From an uncultured Prevotellaceae bacterium (GTDB lineage: Bacteria > Bacteroidota > Bacteroidia > Bacteroidales > Bacteroidaceae), in the NCBI GenBank assembly GCA_900316985.1, contig ONFE01000011.1:42117-106116 (forward strand): DNA of 64,000 bases, in the 5' to 3' direction. Below, one piece after another: positions 34,155-43,416 of the stretch (its first letter is position 1; each line of letters opens with the position of its first letter). The translations under genes were made by a program, and so were the position numbers. The notes below the pieces were generated by a model. The model did not search any database. It had not been told where the DNA came from and saw only the letters and a program-made list of their open reading frames with translations.

Positions 34155-34524
34155 AATTATTTTTATTAGTCCAGAGCCCTTAGGGGCAGGATATTAGTTA
34201 TCCAAGTGGAGAAAAACTGAGAAGCCGAGTATCCATCTTTTAAAAAACTGGCGCTAAAGTCGTGAGACCAACGCGCCATTCTCTGTGAACCAGTTGATAA
34301 GAGCAGCGAGCAACTGCATGGCTACGCGATATACTTGTCTGATAGATTGCCATACAGACGCTCAACCCTGGCTGACTCCTCAAACATATAAAAACTCAAT
34401 AACCGTCCCCATCAGGGCTGAGGACAAATCATGAAGGCCCCAACAACCTTTTCGTGTTAGCGCCTAGTAGCGTAAATTAATTCAAAATGACAATATAATA
34501 ACAACATTTTAATAACAAACAAGT
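34155..34524 (+). ncRNA. Long structured 5' leader, candidate cis-regulatory RNA
   Basis: GC content is higher here than in the flanks, and several stems can be drawn. ACTGGCGCTAA (34247-34257) pairs with TTAGCGCC plus AGT (34457-34468) across about 200 nt. Inside lie CAGTTG/CAACTG (34291-34316) and GTCTG/CAGAC (34338-34359). The same 5' strand can instead pair locally, TGGCGC (34249-34254) with GCGCCA (34273-34278). The two pairings exclude each other, as in a switch. No ORF-like conservation can be judged, no known riboswitch motif is recognised, and no strong terminator precedes the ATG. Confidence 0.5.
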
Positions 34525-37500
34525 ATGAGAAAACTATTACTGTTTTTCGCTATGCTTTGCGTCTCGATAGGGACGTGGGCACAAGGCGTGGTTGTTTACG
34601 ACACGGATGGGACAACCCCGATTGCCTATCTCTCAAAAACTACATGGACCAACAATGGTACCGTTGAGGATGTCGTAAGAATCAAGATGGAGAAGGCAGG
34701 AAGTCTCGCTGCCGCCATCACTATGTATCAAAGCCTTAGCGACTATTCTAACGTTAAGGTGGCTCACATCTATTTTACGGATACTAACACCGATGGCTTG
34801 AACGATGACGACCTCACTGCACTTGCTACCCTTAACGTGGAGACCATCGACCTGCAGGATGCTTTCTACACCAGCAGCAAGACAGCTTTCACCTTCACCA
34901 ACGCCAATGTGAAGTCGGTTATCCTTCCTGACGGATGGAGTAAGGCCGATGTCAACGCCGCAGGACTGGCTCTCGCCGGAAGCGGCAGCGGCACCAACAA
35001 CTTCGGTTCGTGCTTCAGCATGACGGTTCACAGCATCGTTACCCGCGATACCAACGGTGATCCTGTGGTTTATAATTATGGCACTGGCAATACACCGGAT
35101 GGAACATCGGTGATAGCCTATGTGGCTAAGGGCAACACCCTGCGCAACGCTATTCTGCATGTTTACGATGATACACACGCGAACTCTAAGTTGCGTTACG
35201 AAGGTACGAGTCAACATAATACCAAGTTGACGAATGTGAAGTCGCTCACCGTGAGCGGATATCCCTCAGCCAGCGACTACACAGAGAGCGCTGACTTCGA
35301 TACCAACGGACACTTTATCGAGAACTGCGCACCCTTTGAGCATTCATCTACAGTGAATGCCGGCGGAACTGACGGCAAGACAACGCGTGCCCCCTACTAC
35401 GATGGAACAAATAAAGATGGTGCGATGGCAGGAAGTGAAGGTCTGTTAGTGCTCGACCTGAGCGACGCTGTCATCTATGAGGCATACAATAATGACCTCA
35501 CGCTGACGTGGACTAATACTCTCGGCGCAACGACCGAACAGGTGTGGATTCCCACCAGCGAAGAGGTTCAGACCATTCCCGCCGACTTCCTCAGTGCAGG
35601 CGGACTGGGTAACTTCCGCGAAATCTGTATTCCTGCCAACATCAAGCGCATCAAGACGCGTGCCTTCGCTTCTTCGAGTCATAACCTCGTTCACGTATGG
35701 ACAACAGGCACCGACAATAACACCGTATATGACAATGGTGCATACACTACTTCAAGTTCAAGTGACAACGATCCTTCCGACGATGTGAAGCATTTCGGTT
35801 TTACTGATCTTTGCACCTACAATGAATACAGCAACTCATGGGGTACCTACACATTCTCGCCTAATCTGGAATGCATCGAGAGTTACGCTTTCGCCACGGG
35901 CTATCGCGTGAAGGATGTATATTGCTTGGGCACAAAGGCACCCGAGTGCCACGTGGATGCTTTCACCTCGGTGATGTATAACGGTAACAACACATACGAC
36001 CAGAGTGCCATCACCGACGGTATTATCACCCGTGAGGCTTATACCAACAATAAGCAGAGCCGTATGTATATGACCATGTTGCACTATCCTAAGGCAACTA
36101 CCACTCCCGACCTGCAGCGCTATACCGACCCCACACGTGAGTACAACGTGGCAACGGGTGAGCGCGACGGTAAAGGTAACACCCTCTACTTCCCCAACCA
36201 GAGTGAGTTCACTCAGGCTTACGGTCAGGGAACAACAGGCTACCTGTGGGAAGCATGGGACAATACACGTACTACATGGGGTGACATGGAAATTGTCAAC
36301 GGCCCTGGTATTCTTACCGAGCATACACAGGCAGTACAGCAGAAAGCCAATGATGCATGGACTTCAAATACATACAGCGGAAAGGGAGACCGCTCGTTCT
36401 ACGACGTTACCCTTGATGGCACAGAGATAAGCTCGTTCACCACACAGCCCAGCGGACTGGACTACTATTATAACACTGTGTGGGAAGGCTCTACCCTCTA
36501 TCCGCAGGCCGAGACCTCTACAGAGGCTCACTATAATTATGTGCTGGCCACGCAGGAAGATGCCGACAACAACATCAACCTCTACACCTTGAGTGGCTCA
36601 GACTATGTTTCTGCCTCAACTTACACTGAGGGATCAACCTACAAGCGTGTTCAGACTCAGAAACTTGTTGATGGCGAACCTCAGTATGAGACTTGCGACA
36701 ACGGTCACTTCGTTAAGGACTATCAGTATGTCGCTGATGATGAGGGTGGTTTCGTGAATGAACCTACACTCAATGGATATGTTGGAACAACAACTCCAGT
36801 TGACGGCGTTTCTACTTACTATTCTGACGATCAGGGTGCAACCGAGACAGCTCCGAAGGTGCAGAATGGTTACTACTTGCAGGATGGCATGAAGGATGTA
36901 TATACACAGGTGGATAAAAACAACAGCGCAAATATTGGTACTCAGGCTCCGTATTATACAAAGAACGGTGACACTTATACCGAAAGCAATCTGATGTTCA
37001 ATAATACTTATTACTATCCTACAGGAAATAAGACTCAGGCCCCTGAATATACTAATATAAATTATGGTCTTCTTGTTCCTAATGTGACATATTATGCACT
37101 AAATAATGGAACATATACAGAAACTCTGCCTAATTTCAATGGTACATGGAAGTATTTTGATGAATCTACAAATACTTATGTTGATACAAATAAGTTGATA
37201 GAAGGTGTGTGGACCTATTATAAATTTGGATGGCATAGTAATGCTCAGGGTCAATGGGTAGAAGAAACGTATGAAGACACTCCTTATTTGGGAGGTAGTT
37301 ATTATTATATAAGTGGTTATAATGAAGTTGACGAGTATCTTGGCTCTACATATTATATTGCTGACAAGTCGTGGTATTCCTATGACCAGAACAATAAGAC
37401 CTACACTGCTATCACTCTGAATTGGTATAATCATTTCACAGGAGATTATTATTATGTCTCAGGCCAAGAGGCTAACATTGTTAGCGCAAATGGCACAGCC

Positions 37501-38940
37501 TATGATGCAAGCGTGACTTATTATAGTGATGCTGCAGGTACAACTGAGGTTGAGACAGTTAACTTCGACAATACCTACTACTATGCATCTTACACAGACA
37601 ACTACGTAGAATATACTAGTCAGGAAGGCCAGCGTTATACTCGGAAGGAGTATTATCGCGCCTATACCGACGCTGATGGCTCAGCACAGCGTTATTGCCC
37701 CGTTATGGAGGATGTAGAGTTCTTTGACATCAAAGACTCTCACGACTACCGCGGATGGCACCAGTTCGTGCTCGCAGCCTACGGAAAGATGTCGAAGATT
37801 GACTATGAGCCCGTGCGCTGGTGGATCAGCGACAACGACTGGTGGACCATCTGCGAGCCTTACGACCTGAAGTACTCCGACCTGATTATGTTCTTCGGAA
37901 CAGAGGCTGAAAACAACAACGGAAAAGCCAAGCTGCCTTATCTGAGCAAGCTGATGTATGTGGTTCGCGATGGTGACAATGGTAAGATTACTCTCAACTT
38001 CAGTAAGAACCTGATGGAGTATAAGGAGATGATTCCTGGTTCAACTAACGCCATCTCTGGTACAGCCTATAAGCATGGTACTTTCAGCGATGACCAGAAG
38101 TGGTCTGCACAAGAACTGGCTAATGATCCTGTTATCCTGCATGCAGGTGTGCCTTACCTGATCAAGCCAAACATGACTAAGACCGGCACGGGAACGAATG
38201 CTTACTACAACCGTCAGTTCGACATCTATGCTGACACCAAGGCCGACCTTTGGAGCCGCTTGGTTACTGCTCAGAACCTGGGTGGATCGGCCTTGATGAA
38301 TTTGATTTACGAAGGTGAGTACACCGTTCCCTCATACGTGGTTAGCGGCAGTGAGTCAACATCTGATTCCAAGGAAATTAAGAATAAGGATGGTTCGACG
38401 TTTACCTATAACGCTGGTACCATCACTTACAAGGGTGAACAAAAGGAATACAAACTCTCTAACGACTTCACCTACACCTTCGTGGGTAGTTTCTTCAAGA
38501 GCGTGATGCCGAAGTTCTGTTACTTCTTGGGATGGGACAGTAAGGCAGGCAAGGCTGCCTTCTGGTTCAACCGTAAGGAAGAGAAAGATGCTTGGAACTG
38601 GAACAATGAGACAGGTATCATCTGTCCGAACTTCAATACCAATCTTGAAATCGATCCGGCTTCAGGCCTGAAAGATCCTGCACGCTGGATATTCTCATCA
38701 GCCGACATCAAAGTTGATGACTTCGGATCCACTGGCACAGCCAAGAGTTACACCATGGACTTTGGTGCCACTAACTACTTCGAGTGGGATGAGGCTACTG
38801 GCGTAAGCGAGATGGTTGTTAAGCCTTTGTTCGAGGAGACCAAGGTTTACGATACCAATGGTCGCTTTATGGGTTCTTCTCTCCAGAATCTGCCTAAGGG
38901 TGTCTATATCGTGAACGGTAAAAAATTTGTTGTTAAGTAA
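34525..38940 (+). CDS. Large secreted BspA-like protein with a type IX secretion signal
   Basis: 1471 residues. The Sec signal peptide is MRKLLLFFAMLCVSIGTWAQ. The N-terminal third has leucine-rich LRR_5/BspA-like segments (NVKSVILPDGW; REICIPANIKRIKTRAFA; LECIESYAFATG). The middle (about 680-1050) is Tyr/Thr/Asn-rich and made of degenerate repeats such as TYYSDDQGATET and TYYSDAAGTTEVET. A globular part follows (HDYRGWHQFVLAAYG...). The last 30 or so residues (KVYDTNGRFMGSSLQNLPKG then VYIVNGKKFVVK) look like a type A C-terminal sorting domain, so the protein is probably exported by the type IX system and surface-attached. An adhesin-like role is inference. A small acidic-protein gene follows 19 nt downstream. 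Confidence 0.8.
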   Translation: MRKLLLFFAMLCVSIGTWAQGVVVYDTDGTTPIAYLSKTTWTNNGTVEDVVRIKMEKAGSLAAAITMYQSLSDYSNVKVAHIYFTDTNTDGLNDDDLTALATLNVETIDLQDAFYTSSKTAFTFTNANVKSVILPDGWSKADVNAAGLALAGSGSGTNNFGSCFSMTVHSIVTRDTNGDPVVYNYGTGNTPDGTSVIAYVAKGNTLRNAILHVYDDTHANSKLRYEGTSQHNTKLTNVKSLTVSGYPSASDYTESADFDTNGHFIENCAPFEHSSTVNAGGTDGKTTRAPYYDGTNKDGAMAGSEGLLVLDLSDAVIYEAYNNDLTLTWTNTLGATTEQVWIPTSEEVQTIPADFLSAGGLGNFREICIPANIKRIKTRAFASSSHNLVHVWTTGTDNNTVYDNGAYTTSSSSDNDPSDDVKHFGFTDLCTYNEYSNSWGTYTFSPNLECIESYAFATGYRVKDVYCLGTKAPECHVDAFTSVMYNGNNTYDQSAITDGIITREAYTNNKQSRMYMTMLHYPKATTTPDLQRYTDPTREYNVATGERDGKGNTLYFPNQSEFTQAYGQGTTGYLWEAWDNTRTTWGDMEIVNGPGILTEHTQAVQQKANDAWTSNTYSGKGDRSFYDVTLDGTEISSFTTQPSGLDYYYNTVWEGSTLYPQAETSTEAHYNYVLATQEDADNNINLYTLSGSDYVSASTYTEGSTYKRVQTQKLVDGEPQYETCDNGHFVKDYQYVADDEGGFVNEPTLNGYVGTTTPVDGVSTYYSDDQGATETAPKVQNGYYLQDGMKDVYTQVDKNNSANIGTQAPYYTKNGDTYTESNLMFNNTYYYPTGNKTQAPEYTNINYGLLVPNVTYYALNNGTYTETLPNFNGTWKYFDESTNTYVDTNKLIEGVWTYYKFGWHSNAQGQWVEETYEDTPYLGGSYYYISGYNEVDEYLGSTYYIADKSWYSYDQNNKTYTAITLNWYNHFTGDYYYVSGQEANIVSANGTAYDASVTYYSDAAGTTEVETVNFDNTYYYASYTDNYVEYTSQEGQRYTRKEYYRAYTDADGSAQRYCPVMEDVEFFDIKDSHDYRGWHQFVLAAYGKMSKIDYEPVRWWISDNDWWTICEPYDLKYSDLIMFFGTEAENNNGKAKLPYLSKLMYVVRDGDNGKITLNFSKNLMEYKEMIPGSTNAISGTAYKHGTFSDDQKWSAQELANDPVILHAGVPYLIKPNMTKTGTGTNAYYNRQFDIYADTKADLWSRLVTAQNLGGSALMNLIYEGEYTVPSYVVSGSESTSDSKEIKNKDGSTFTYNAGTITYKGEQKEYKLSNDFTYTFVGSFFKSVMPKFCYFLGWDSKAGKAAFWFNRKEEKDAWNWNNETGIICPNFNTNLEIDPASGLKDPARWIFSSADIKVDDFGSTGTAKSYTMDFGATNYFEWDEATGVSEMVVKPLFEETKVYDTNGRFMGSSLQNLPKGVYIVNGKKFVVK

Positions 38941-38959
38941 GCAGAAAGGATTATAAATC

Positions 38960-39208
38960 ATGAAACTGATATATTTGCAACCAGAAACAGAGGTGTTCTC
39001 TTCTTATAGCGAAGGCTCACTGATGGCAGCTACTGTAGAGTCTGACCGTAATGTCAGCGGTGCTGATGGCACTCTGCCAGGAGCTGTAGGCGAGACCGAT
39101 GAGAATAATAACGGTTATGGTCATGGTGTAGGTGATCCGAGTGATCCTGTTGGCGGTGGTAACCGCTCGAAGAGCAGCATTTGGGACGACTGGGATGATG
39201 AAGAATAA
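38960..39208 (+). CDS. Small acidic protein paired with the large secreted protein
   Basis: 82 residues with no signal peptide: MKLIYLQPETEVFSSYSEGS, a Met-Ala-Ala stretch, a Gly/Asn/Asp-rich low-complexity middle and an acidic end (SSIWDDWDDEE). Short Bacteroidota proteins starting MK-x-x-Y-x-x-P-E, with a Gly-rich middle and a Trp/Asp tail, are often seen near surface-protein genes; I know of no function for them. It is 19 nt downstream of the large secreted gene and is followed by a terminator, so both form one unit. Confidence 0.65.
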   Translation: MKLIYLQPETEVFSSYSEGSLMAATVESDRNVSGADGTLPGAVGETDENNNGYGHGVGDPSDPVGGGNRSKSSIWDDWDDEE

Positions 39209-39244
39209 TACTCGTAATTATTATAAATCATTCGATTCAAAAGA

Positions 39245-39276
39245 GGAGTTCACTGGAAGTGGTGGACTCCTTTTTT
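39245..39276 (+). terminator. Terminator after the secreted-protein operon
   Basis: AGGAGTTCAC and the complementary GTGG(T)GGACTCCT form a stem, followed by TTTTTT. Confidence 0.8.
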
Positions 39277-39397
39277 AGCAAAAACACTGACACCACCGTA
39301 CACCCCCGATAAACAAAGGGCTGTAGCGTGACATAAGGTATGTCACCACTGACGCACCACTGAGACATTTCCGGGTGATGGGTGGTGGTAAAATCTA

Positions 39398-40036
39398 TAG
39401 CCTATCTTATTCACACAAGAAAAAGTTTTCCCGTTTTTGCTATCACTGCTATCATTAAAATCGGCAATTGGCTGGTTTTCAATAAATTGCTGAGAAATTT
39501 TTAGTGATAGCACAGGTGATAGCAGTGATAGCAAAACGCCGATTGACTCGTCCTGAATAAGGTTGATGGTTAATCCTGATTTTTTATGATAAAAAGCCCG
39601 TTTTTTGAGATTATTCACGCAGCGTGCATGGAATCTGCAGAGTGAATAATATCTCTGCGAACTCTTATGACTCGGCGTGAGTTTTCTTAGGAATGGGATG
39701 ATGGCTGATGATGCGTTAAATTACTGCGAAGGCTCCGCAGTAGTACTGCGGATGATGCGCAGCAGTACTGCGGATGGGTTGCAGGAGTATTGCAACTGGT
39801 TCGCACTTTTGCGTGAAACAACAGCGTGTTTTGCGAGAGATAAAAGCGCGTATGCGAAAAACTGAGTGTTTAGGGGCGATTTTTCAGTCAAAGGCCTTTT
39901 TGCTATCACTGCTATCACCTGTGCTATCACTAAATTCAGCGTTGCAACTCACAGACATTCAGCTGGTTACTGATTTTAGTGATAGCAGTGATAGCAAAAA
40001 CATGAAAACTTTTTCTTATGTGAATGATATAGGCTA
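39398..40036. repeat. Nested inverted-repeat element without genes (second family)
   Basis: About 640 bp. Outer arms 39398-39454 and 39980-40036 match at 52 of 57 positions when inverted. Inner arms at 39499-39542 and 39891-39936 match almost perfectly and carry direct repeats of GTGATAGCA, spaced like iterons. The centre holds a stem GAGATTATTCAC / GTGAATAATATCTC (39607-39655), repeats of AGTACTGCGGATG (39742-39776), and GTTGCA/TGCAAC (39779-39796). Small frames in the region do not look like genes. Confidence 0.85.
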
Positions 40037-40322
40037 AAGAATATAGAGCCCCTCCCTAACCCTCCCCCGTAGGGAGGGAATCCTATGAGGATAAAGGCTA
40101 TGGTTATCGTTGAACATTTTTGTGAGATTTTTGTTTAAAGAAGTGTGTCAGTGTTTTAACGCATAAAATTAGTTTTCAATGGGTGGAATAAGGCTTCTGA
40201 TGGGAGGGAGCAGAGCCTGTTTCGAGGCGAAAGTGTAGCCAAAACGGCTACACTTTTTGTCGGTGCTGAGTCTTTGGGGAAGGTGGGCGACGGCTGGATG
40301 TAATGGTTTTTTTCGGCAAAAA
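40037..40322. other. Gene-free region with a fragment of the first element family and a stem-loop
   Basis: 40049-40112 (CCCCTCCCTAACCCTCCCCC... TATGGTTATCGTT) resembles the core of the element at 3192-3628. At 40231-40255 AAGTGTAGCC and GGCTACACTT form a perfect 10-bp stem followed by TTT, a terminator-like hairpin on the plus strand. Confidence 0.6.
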
Positions 40323-40353
40323 TTTGTTTTTTTGATTTTTTTTTGTACTTTTG
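40323..40353 (+). promoter_or_regulatory. Promoter of the acyl-CoA ligase gene
   Basis: TTTG (40323-40326), a 19-nt spacer and TACTTTTG (40346-40353) match the Bacteroidota consensus. It ends 24 nt before the ATG at 40378. Confidence 0.75.
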
Positions 40354-40377
40354 CGTTTTAATAAAACATTTACGCTT

Positions 40378-42189
40378 ATGCAGACAAGATGTCATTATTC
40401 GGTGCTTATTCATAAACAGGCAGAAAAGTATGGCGACCGTGCCGCTCTGATCTACCGTGAATTCGGTAGTCTGAAGTGGAAGGAATGTTCGTGGAATGAG
40501 TTTTCCAAGAACGTGCGGATTGTCAGTAATGCCATGCTCAACATGGGCGTGAAAGTACAGGAAAATGTGGGCGTATTCTCGCAGAACACGGTGCATTATC
40601 TGTTTACGGACTTTGGTGCTTTCGGCATTCGTGCCGTCACGGTGCCTTTCTATGCCACGAGTTCGGAGCAGCAGATACAGTTTATGATTGGCGATGCGCA
40701 GATCAGGTTCCTCTTTGTGGGTGAGCAGGAGCAGTATGACAAGGCTTACCGCGTGCTCTCTCTTTGTCCCACTCTGGAGAAGATCATCATCTACGACCCT
40801 TCTGTTCGGAAGGCGCAGCATGATACGATGAGCATCTATTGGGACGAGTTCCTGAAACTGGGTGAGGGCTGTCCGCGTCAGAGCGAGGTGGAAGGTCTCT
40901 ATGCACAGGCCAATGACGATGATATTGCCAATATCCTTTATACAAGCGGAACGACGGGCGACTCAAAGGGCGTGATTCTGACTCATGGACAGTTTAATGC
41001 GGCCATGATTGCCAATGATGAGAATCTGCCGGTGGATGAGAAAGACCGTGTGATGTGCTTCCTGCCGCTGACGCATGTCTTTGAGCGCGGTTGGTGCTTC
41101 CTGTGTCTGACGGAAGGAGCCACGGTGATTGTGAACACCTATCCGAAAGAGGTGCAGCAGTCACTCAAGGAGACTAATCCTACGTGTATGAGTAGTGTAC
41201 CCCGCTTCTGGGAGAAGGTGTATATCGGGGTGAAATCGAAGATTGAGAATTCTGGCCCCGTACAGCGCAAACTGTTTAAACACGCCTTGGCTGTAGGCCG
41301 CAAGCATAACGTGGAATACCTGAGCCGCGGCAAGCGTCCGCCCCTGCCCTTGCAGATGGAGTATAAGATGATGGATAAGACGGTCTTCTCGCTGGTGCGC
41401 AAGCAGTTGGGTCTGGTGAATCCTAATTTCTTTCCCACGGCAGGTTCGTATGTGTCGCCAGATGTGGAGGAGTTCGTCCTCAGCGTTGGCATCTTCATGA
41501 TGGTGGGCTACGGACTGACGGAGAGTCTGGCCACGGTGAGCAACGTCCACAAAGACAAGCCTTTTACCATCGGTTCGGTGGGACGTCCCATCAGTGGACT
41601 GGATATCAAGATAGGCGAGAATGACGAGATTCTGCTGAAGGGTCCAACGATTACCCGCGGATATTATAAGCGCGATGCCCTGAACCAGGAGGCTTTCACC
41701 GAAGACGGCTATTTCCGTACGGGTGATGCCGGCTATCTGAAGGACGGCGAGCTTTACCTGAAGGAGCGTATCAAGGAACTCTATAAGACTTCCAACGGTA
41801 AGTATATTGCCCCGCAGATGATTGAGTCGAAACTGTTGGTGGACAAGTTCGTGGAGCAGTTGGCGGTGATTGCCGACCAGCGTAAGTTCGTGAGTGCATT
41901 GATAGTACCTGCTTTTGACGAGCTGGAGGAATACGCCAAGGACAATGATATTGAGTTTACCTCCCGTGAGGATCTCTGTCAGAACAAGAAGATATACAAG
42001 ATGATGGAAGAGCGTATCGAGACGCTGCAGCAGCAGTTGGCCAACTACGAGAAAGTGAAGCGTTTCACCCTGCTGCCCCATCCGTTCACGATGGAGAACG
42101 GTGAACTCACCAATACGCTGAAGATCAAGCGTCGTGTACTGAATAAGAACTACGCAGCTCAAATCGATGCGATGTACGCTGATTCGTGA
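40378..42189 (+). CDS. AMP-binding long-chain fatty acid--CoA ligase
   Basis: 603 residues from MQTRCHYSVLIHKQAEKYGD. It belongs to the adenylate-forming enzyme family. The P-loop-like signature ILYTSGTTGDSKGVILTH, the A5 block MVGYGLTESLATVS, the A8 block GYFRTGDAGYLKDGELYLKE and the C-terminal KTSNGKYIAPQMIESKL are present. It should activate long-chain fatty acids with ATP and CoA. The frame is open to 40351, but that start lies inside the -7 box. It is followed by prfB after 12 nt, so they may be co-transcribed. Confidence 0.9.
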   Translation: MQTRCHYSVLIHKQAEKYGDRAALIYREFGSLKWKECSWNEFSKNVRIVSNAMLNMGVKVQENVGVFSQNTVHYLFTDFGAFGIRAVTVPFYATSSEQQIQFMIGDAQIRFLFVGEQEQYDKAYRVLSLCPTLEKIIIYDPSVRKAQHDTMSIYWDEFLKLGEGCPRQSEVEGLYAQANDDDIANILYTSGTTGDSKGVILTHGQFNAAMIANDENLPVDEKDRVMCFLPLTHVFERGWCFLCLTEGATVIVNTYPKEVQQSLKETNPTCMSSVPRFWEKVYIGVKSKIENSGPVQRKLFKHALAVGRKHNVEYLSRGKRPPLPLQMEYKMMDKTVFSLVRKQLGLVNPNFFPTAGSYVSPDVEEFVLSVGIFMMVGYGLTESLATVSNVHKDKPFTIGSVGRPISGLDIKIGENDEILLKGPTITRGYYKRDALNQEAFTEDGYFRTGDAGYLKDGELYLKERIKELYKTSNGKYIAPQMIESKLLVDKFVEQLAVIADQRKFVSALIVPAFDELEEYAKDNDIEFTSREDLCQNKKIYKMMEERIETLQQQLANYEKVKRFTLLPHPFTMENGELTNTLKIKRRVLNKNYAAQIDAMYADS

Positions 42190-42201
42190 AATAATTAGAA
42201 T

Positions 42202-43323
42202 ATGATCACGCAAGACCAATTGAAGGATGTCATGCAGCGGGCAGAGGATTTGCACCGCTATCTTGACATCGACCGCAAACAGATAGAATTCGAGGAGGAA
42301 GACCTCCGCACACAGGCTCCCGATTTCTGGGAAGATCCCAAGCGTGCACAGGAGCAGATGAAGAAGGTGAAAGACATCAAGCGCTGGCTGGATGGCTATC
42401 AGGAAGTGCGTACGCTGGCTGACGAACTGCAACTGGCCTTCGATTTCTATCATGAGGAAATGGTAACCGAGGCGGAAGTTGATGAAGACTACAATAAGGC
42501 CATCAAGGCCATCGAAGACCTGGAACTGAAGAATATGCTGCGCCAGAAGGAAGACCCAATGGATGCCGTGCTGAAGATCAATTCGGGTGCCGGTGGCACG
42601 GAGGCTCAGGACTGGGCCGGCATGCTGATGCGTATGTATATGCGTTGGTGCGAGGCTCATGGCCATAAGGTAACCATTGCCGACCTTCAGGAAGGTGATG
42701 AGGCTGGTATCAAGAGTGTGACGATGGAGATTGAGAAGGGTGAATATGCCTACGGCTTCTTGAAGAGCGAGAACGGTGTGCACCGTTTGGTGCGTGTCTC
42801 GCCGTTCAATGCGCAGGGTAAGCGTATGACTTCCTTCGCTTCAGTTTTCGTGAGTCCGCTCGTGGATGATACCATCGAGGTGTATGTGGATCCCGCCAAG
42901 TTGTCATGGGATACATTCCGCTCCTCTGGTGCCGGCGGACAGAATGTGAACAAGGTGGAGTCGGGCGTGCGTTTGCGCTATTGGTACACCGACCCTGATA
43001 CCGGCGAGGAAGAGGAAATCCTCATTGAGAATACGGAAACGCGCGACCAGCCGAAAAATAAGGAAAAGGCTATGCTGCTGCTGAAGTCGCAACTCTATGA
43101 CCGTGCGATGAAGAAGCGCTTAGAGGCACAGGCCAAGATAGAGGCAGGCAAGAAGAAGATAGAGTGGGGCAGTCAGATCCGCTCGTATGTCTTTGATGAC
43201 CGTCGCGTTAAAGATCATCGTACCAACTACCAGACCACCGATGTGGATGGCGTGATGGATGGCAAGATTGACGATTTTATCAAGGCCTATCTGATGGAGT
43301 TCCCGGTTGATGAGGAGAGTTGA
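42202..43323 (+). CDS. prfB: Peptide chain release factor 2, without programmed frameshift
   Basis: 373 residues. RF2 releases peptides at UGA and UAA. The stop-codon recognition tripeptide SPF lies in RVSPFNAQGKR, and the catalytic GGQ in SSGAGGQNVNKVES. Many bacteria control prfB by a +1 frameshift at CUU UGA C near codon 25. Here the aligned spot (HRYLDIDRK) reads CTT GAC at codons 21-22 in a single frame, so no frameshift is needed and that autoregulation is absent. Length and start match the family otherwise. Confidence 0.95.
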   Translation: MITQDQLKDVMQRAEDLHRYLDIDRKQIEFEEEDLRTQAPDFWEDPKRAQEQMKKVKDIKRWLDGYQEVRTLADELQLAFDFYHEEMVTEAEVDEDYNKAIKAIEDLELKNMLRQKEDPMDAVLKINSGAGGTEAQDWAGMLMRMYMRWCEAHGHKVTIADLQEGDEAGIKSVTMEIEKGEYAYGFLKSENGVHRLVRVSPFNAQGKRMTSFASVFVSPLVDDTIEVYVDPAKLSWDTFRSSGAGGQNVNKVESGVRLRYWYTDPDTGEEEEILIENTETRDQPKNKEKAMLLLKSQLYDRAMKKRLEAQAKIEAGKKKIEWGSQIRSYVFDDRRVKDHRTNYQTTDVDGVMDGKIDDFIKAYLMEFPVDEES

Positions 43324-43329
43324 GGAGGA

Positions 43330-43378
43330 AGAGGTAAGATGTAAGAGGTAAGAAGTAAGATGTAAGAGGTAAGAAGTA
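43330..43378. repeat. Short tandem repeats of GTAAGA(A/T)
   Basis: GAGGTAAGATGTAAGAGGTA and near copies follow each other for about 50 nt between prfB and the small membrane peptide. Confidence 0.7.
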
Positions 43379-43416
43379 AACGAAACTTTAATAAAACATT
43401 AAATAATAATAAGATT

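Noticed and set aside
34318-34431. Possible 37-codon leader peptide (MATRYTCLIDCHTD...) in the structured leader
   Set aside because: No ribosome-binding context, it crosses the stems and ends in the middle of one. Chance is the simpler explanation.
38960-39208. The small acidic protein as a RiPP precursor
   Set aside because: It has a Gly-rich core and a short leader-like start, but no modifying enzyme or transporter is nearby.
39504-39536. GTGATAGCA repeats as a CRISPR array
   Set aside because: Repeats are 9 nt with spacers of 0-3 nt and stand in inverted blocks; there are no cas genes.
41161-42783. 540-codon open frame antisense to the acyl-CoA ligase and prfB
   Set aside because: It runs through two conserved genes on the other strand and shows no domain, signal or start context. 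Long antisense frames are common in this codon use.
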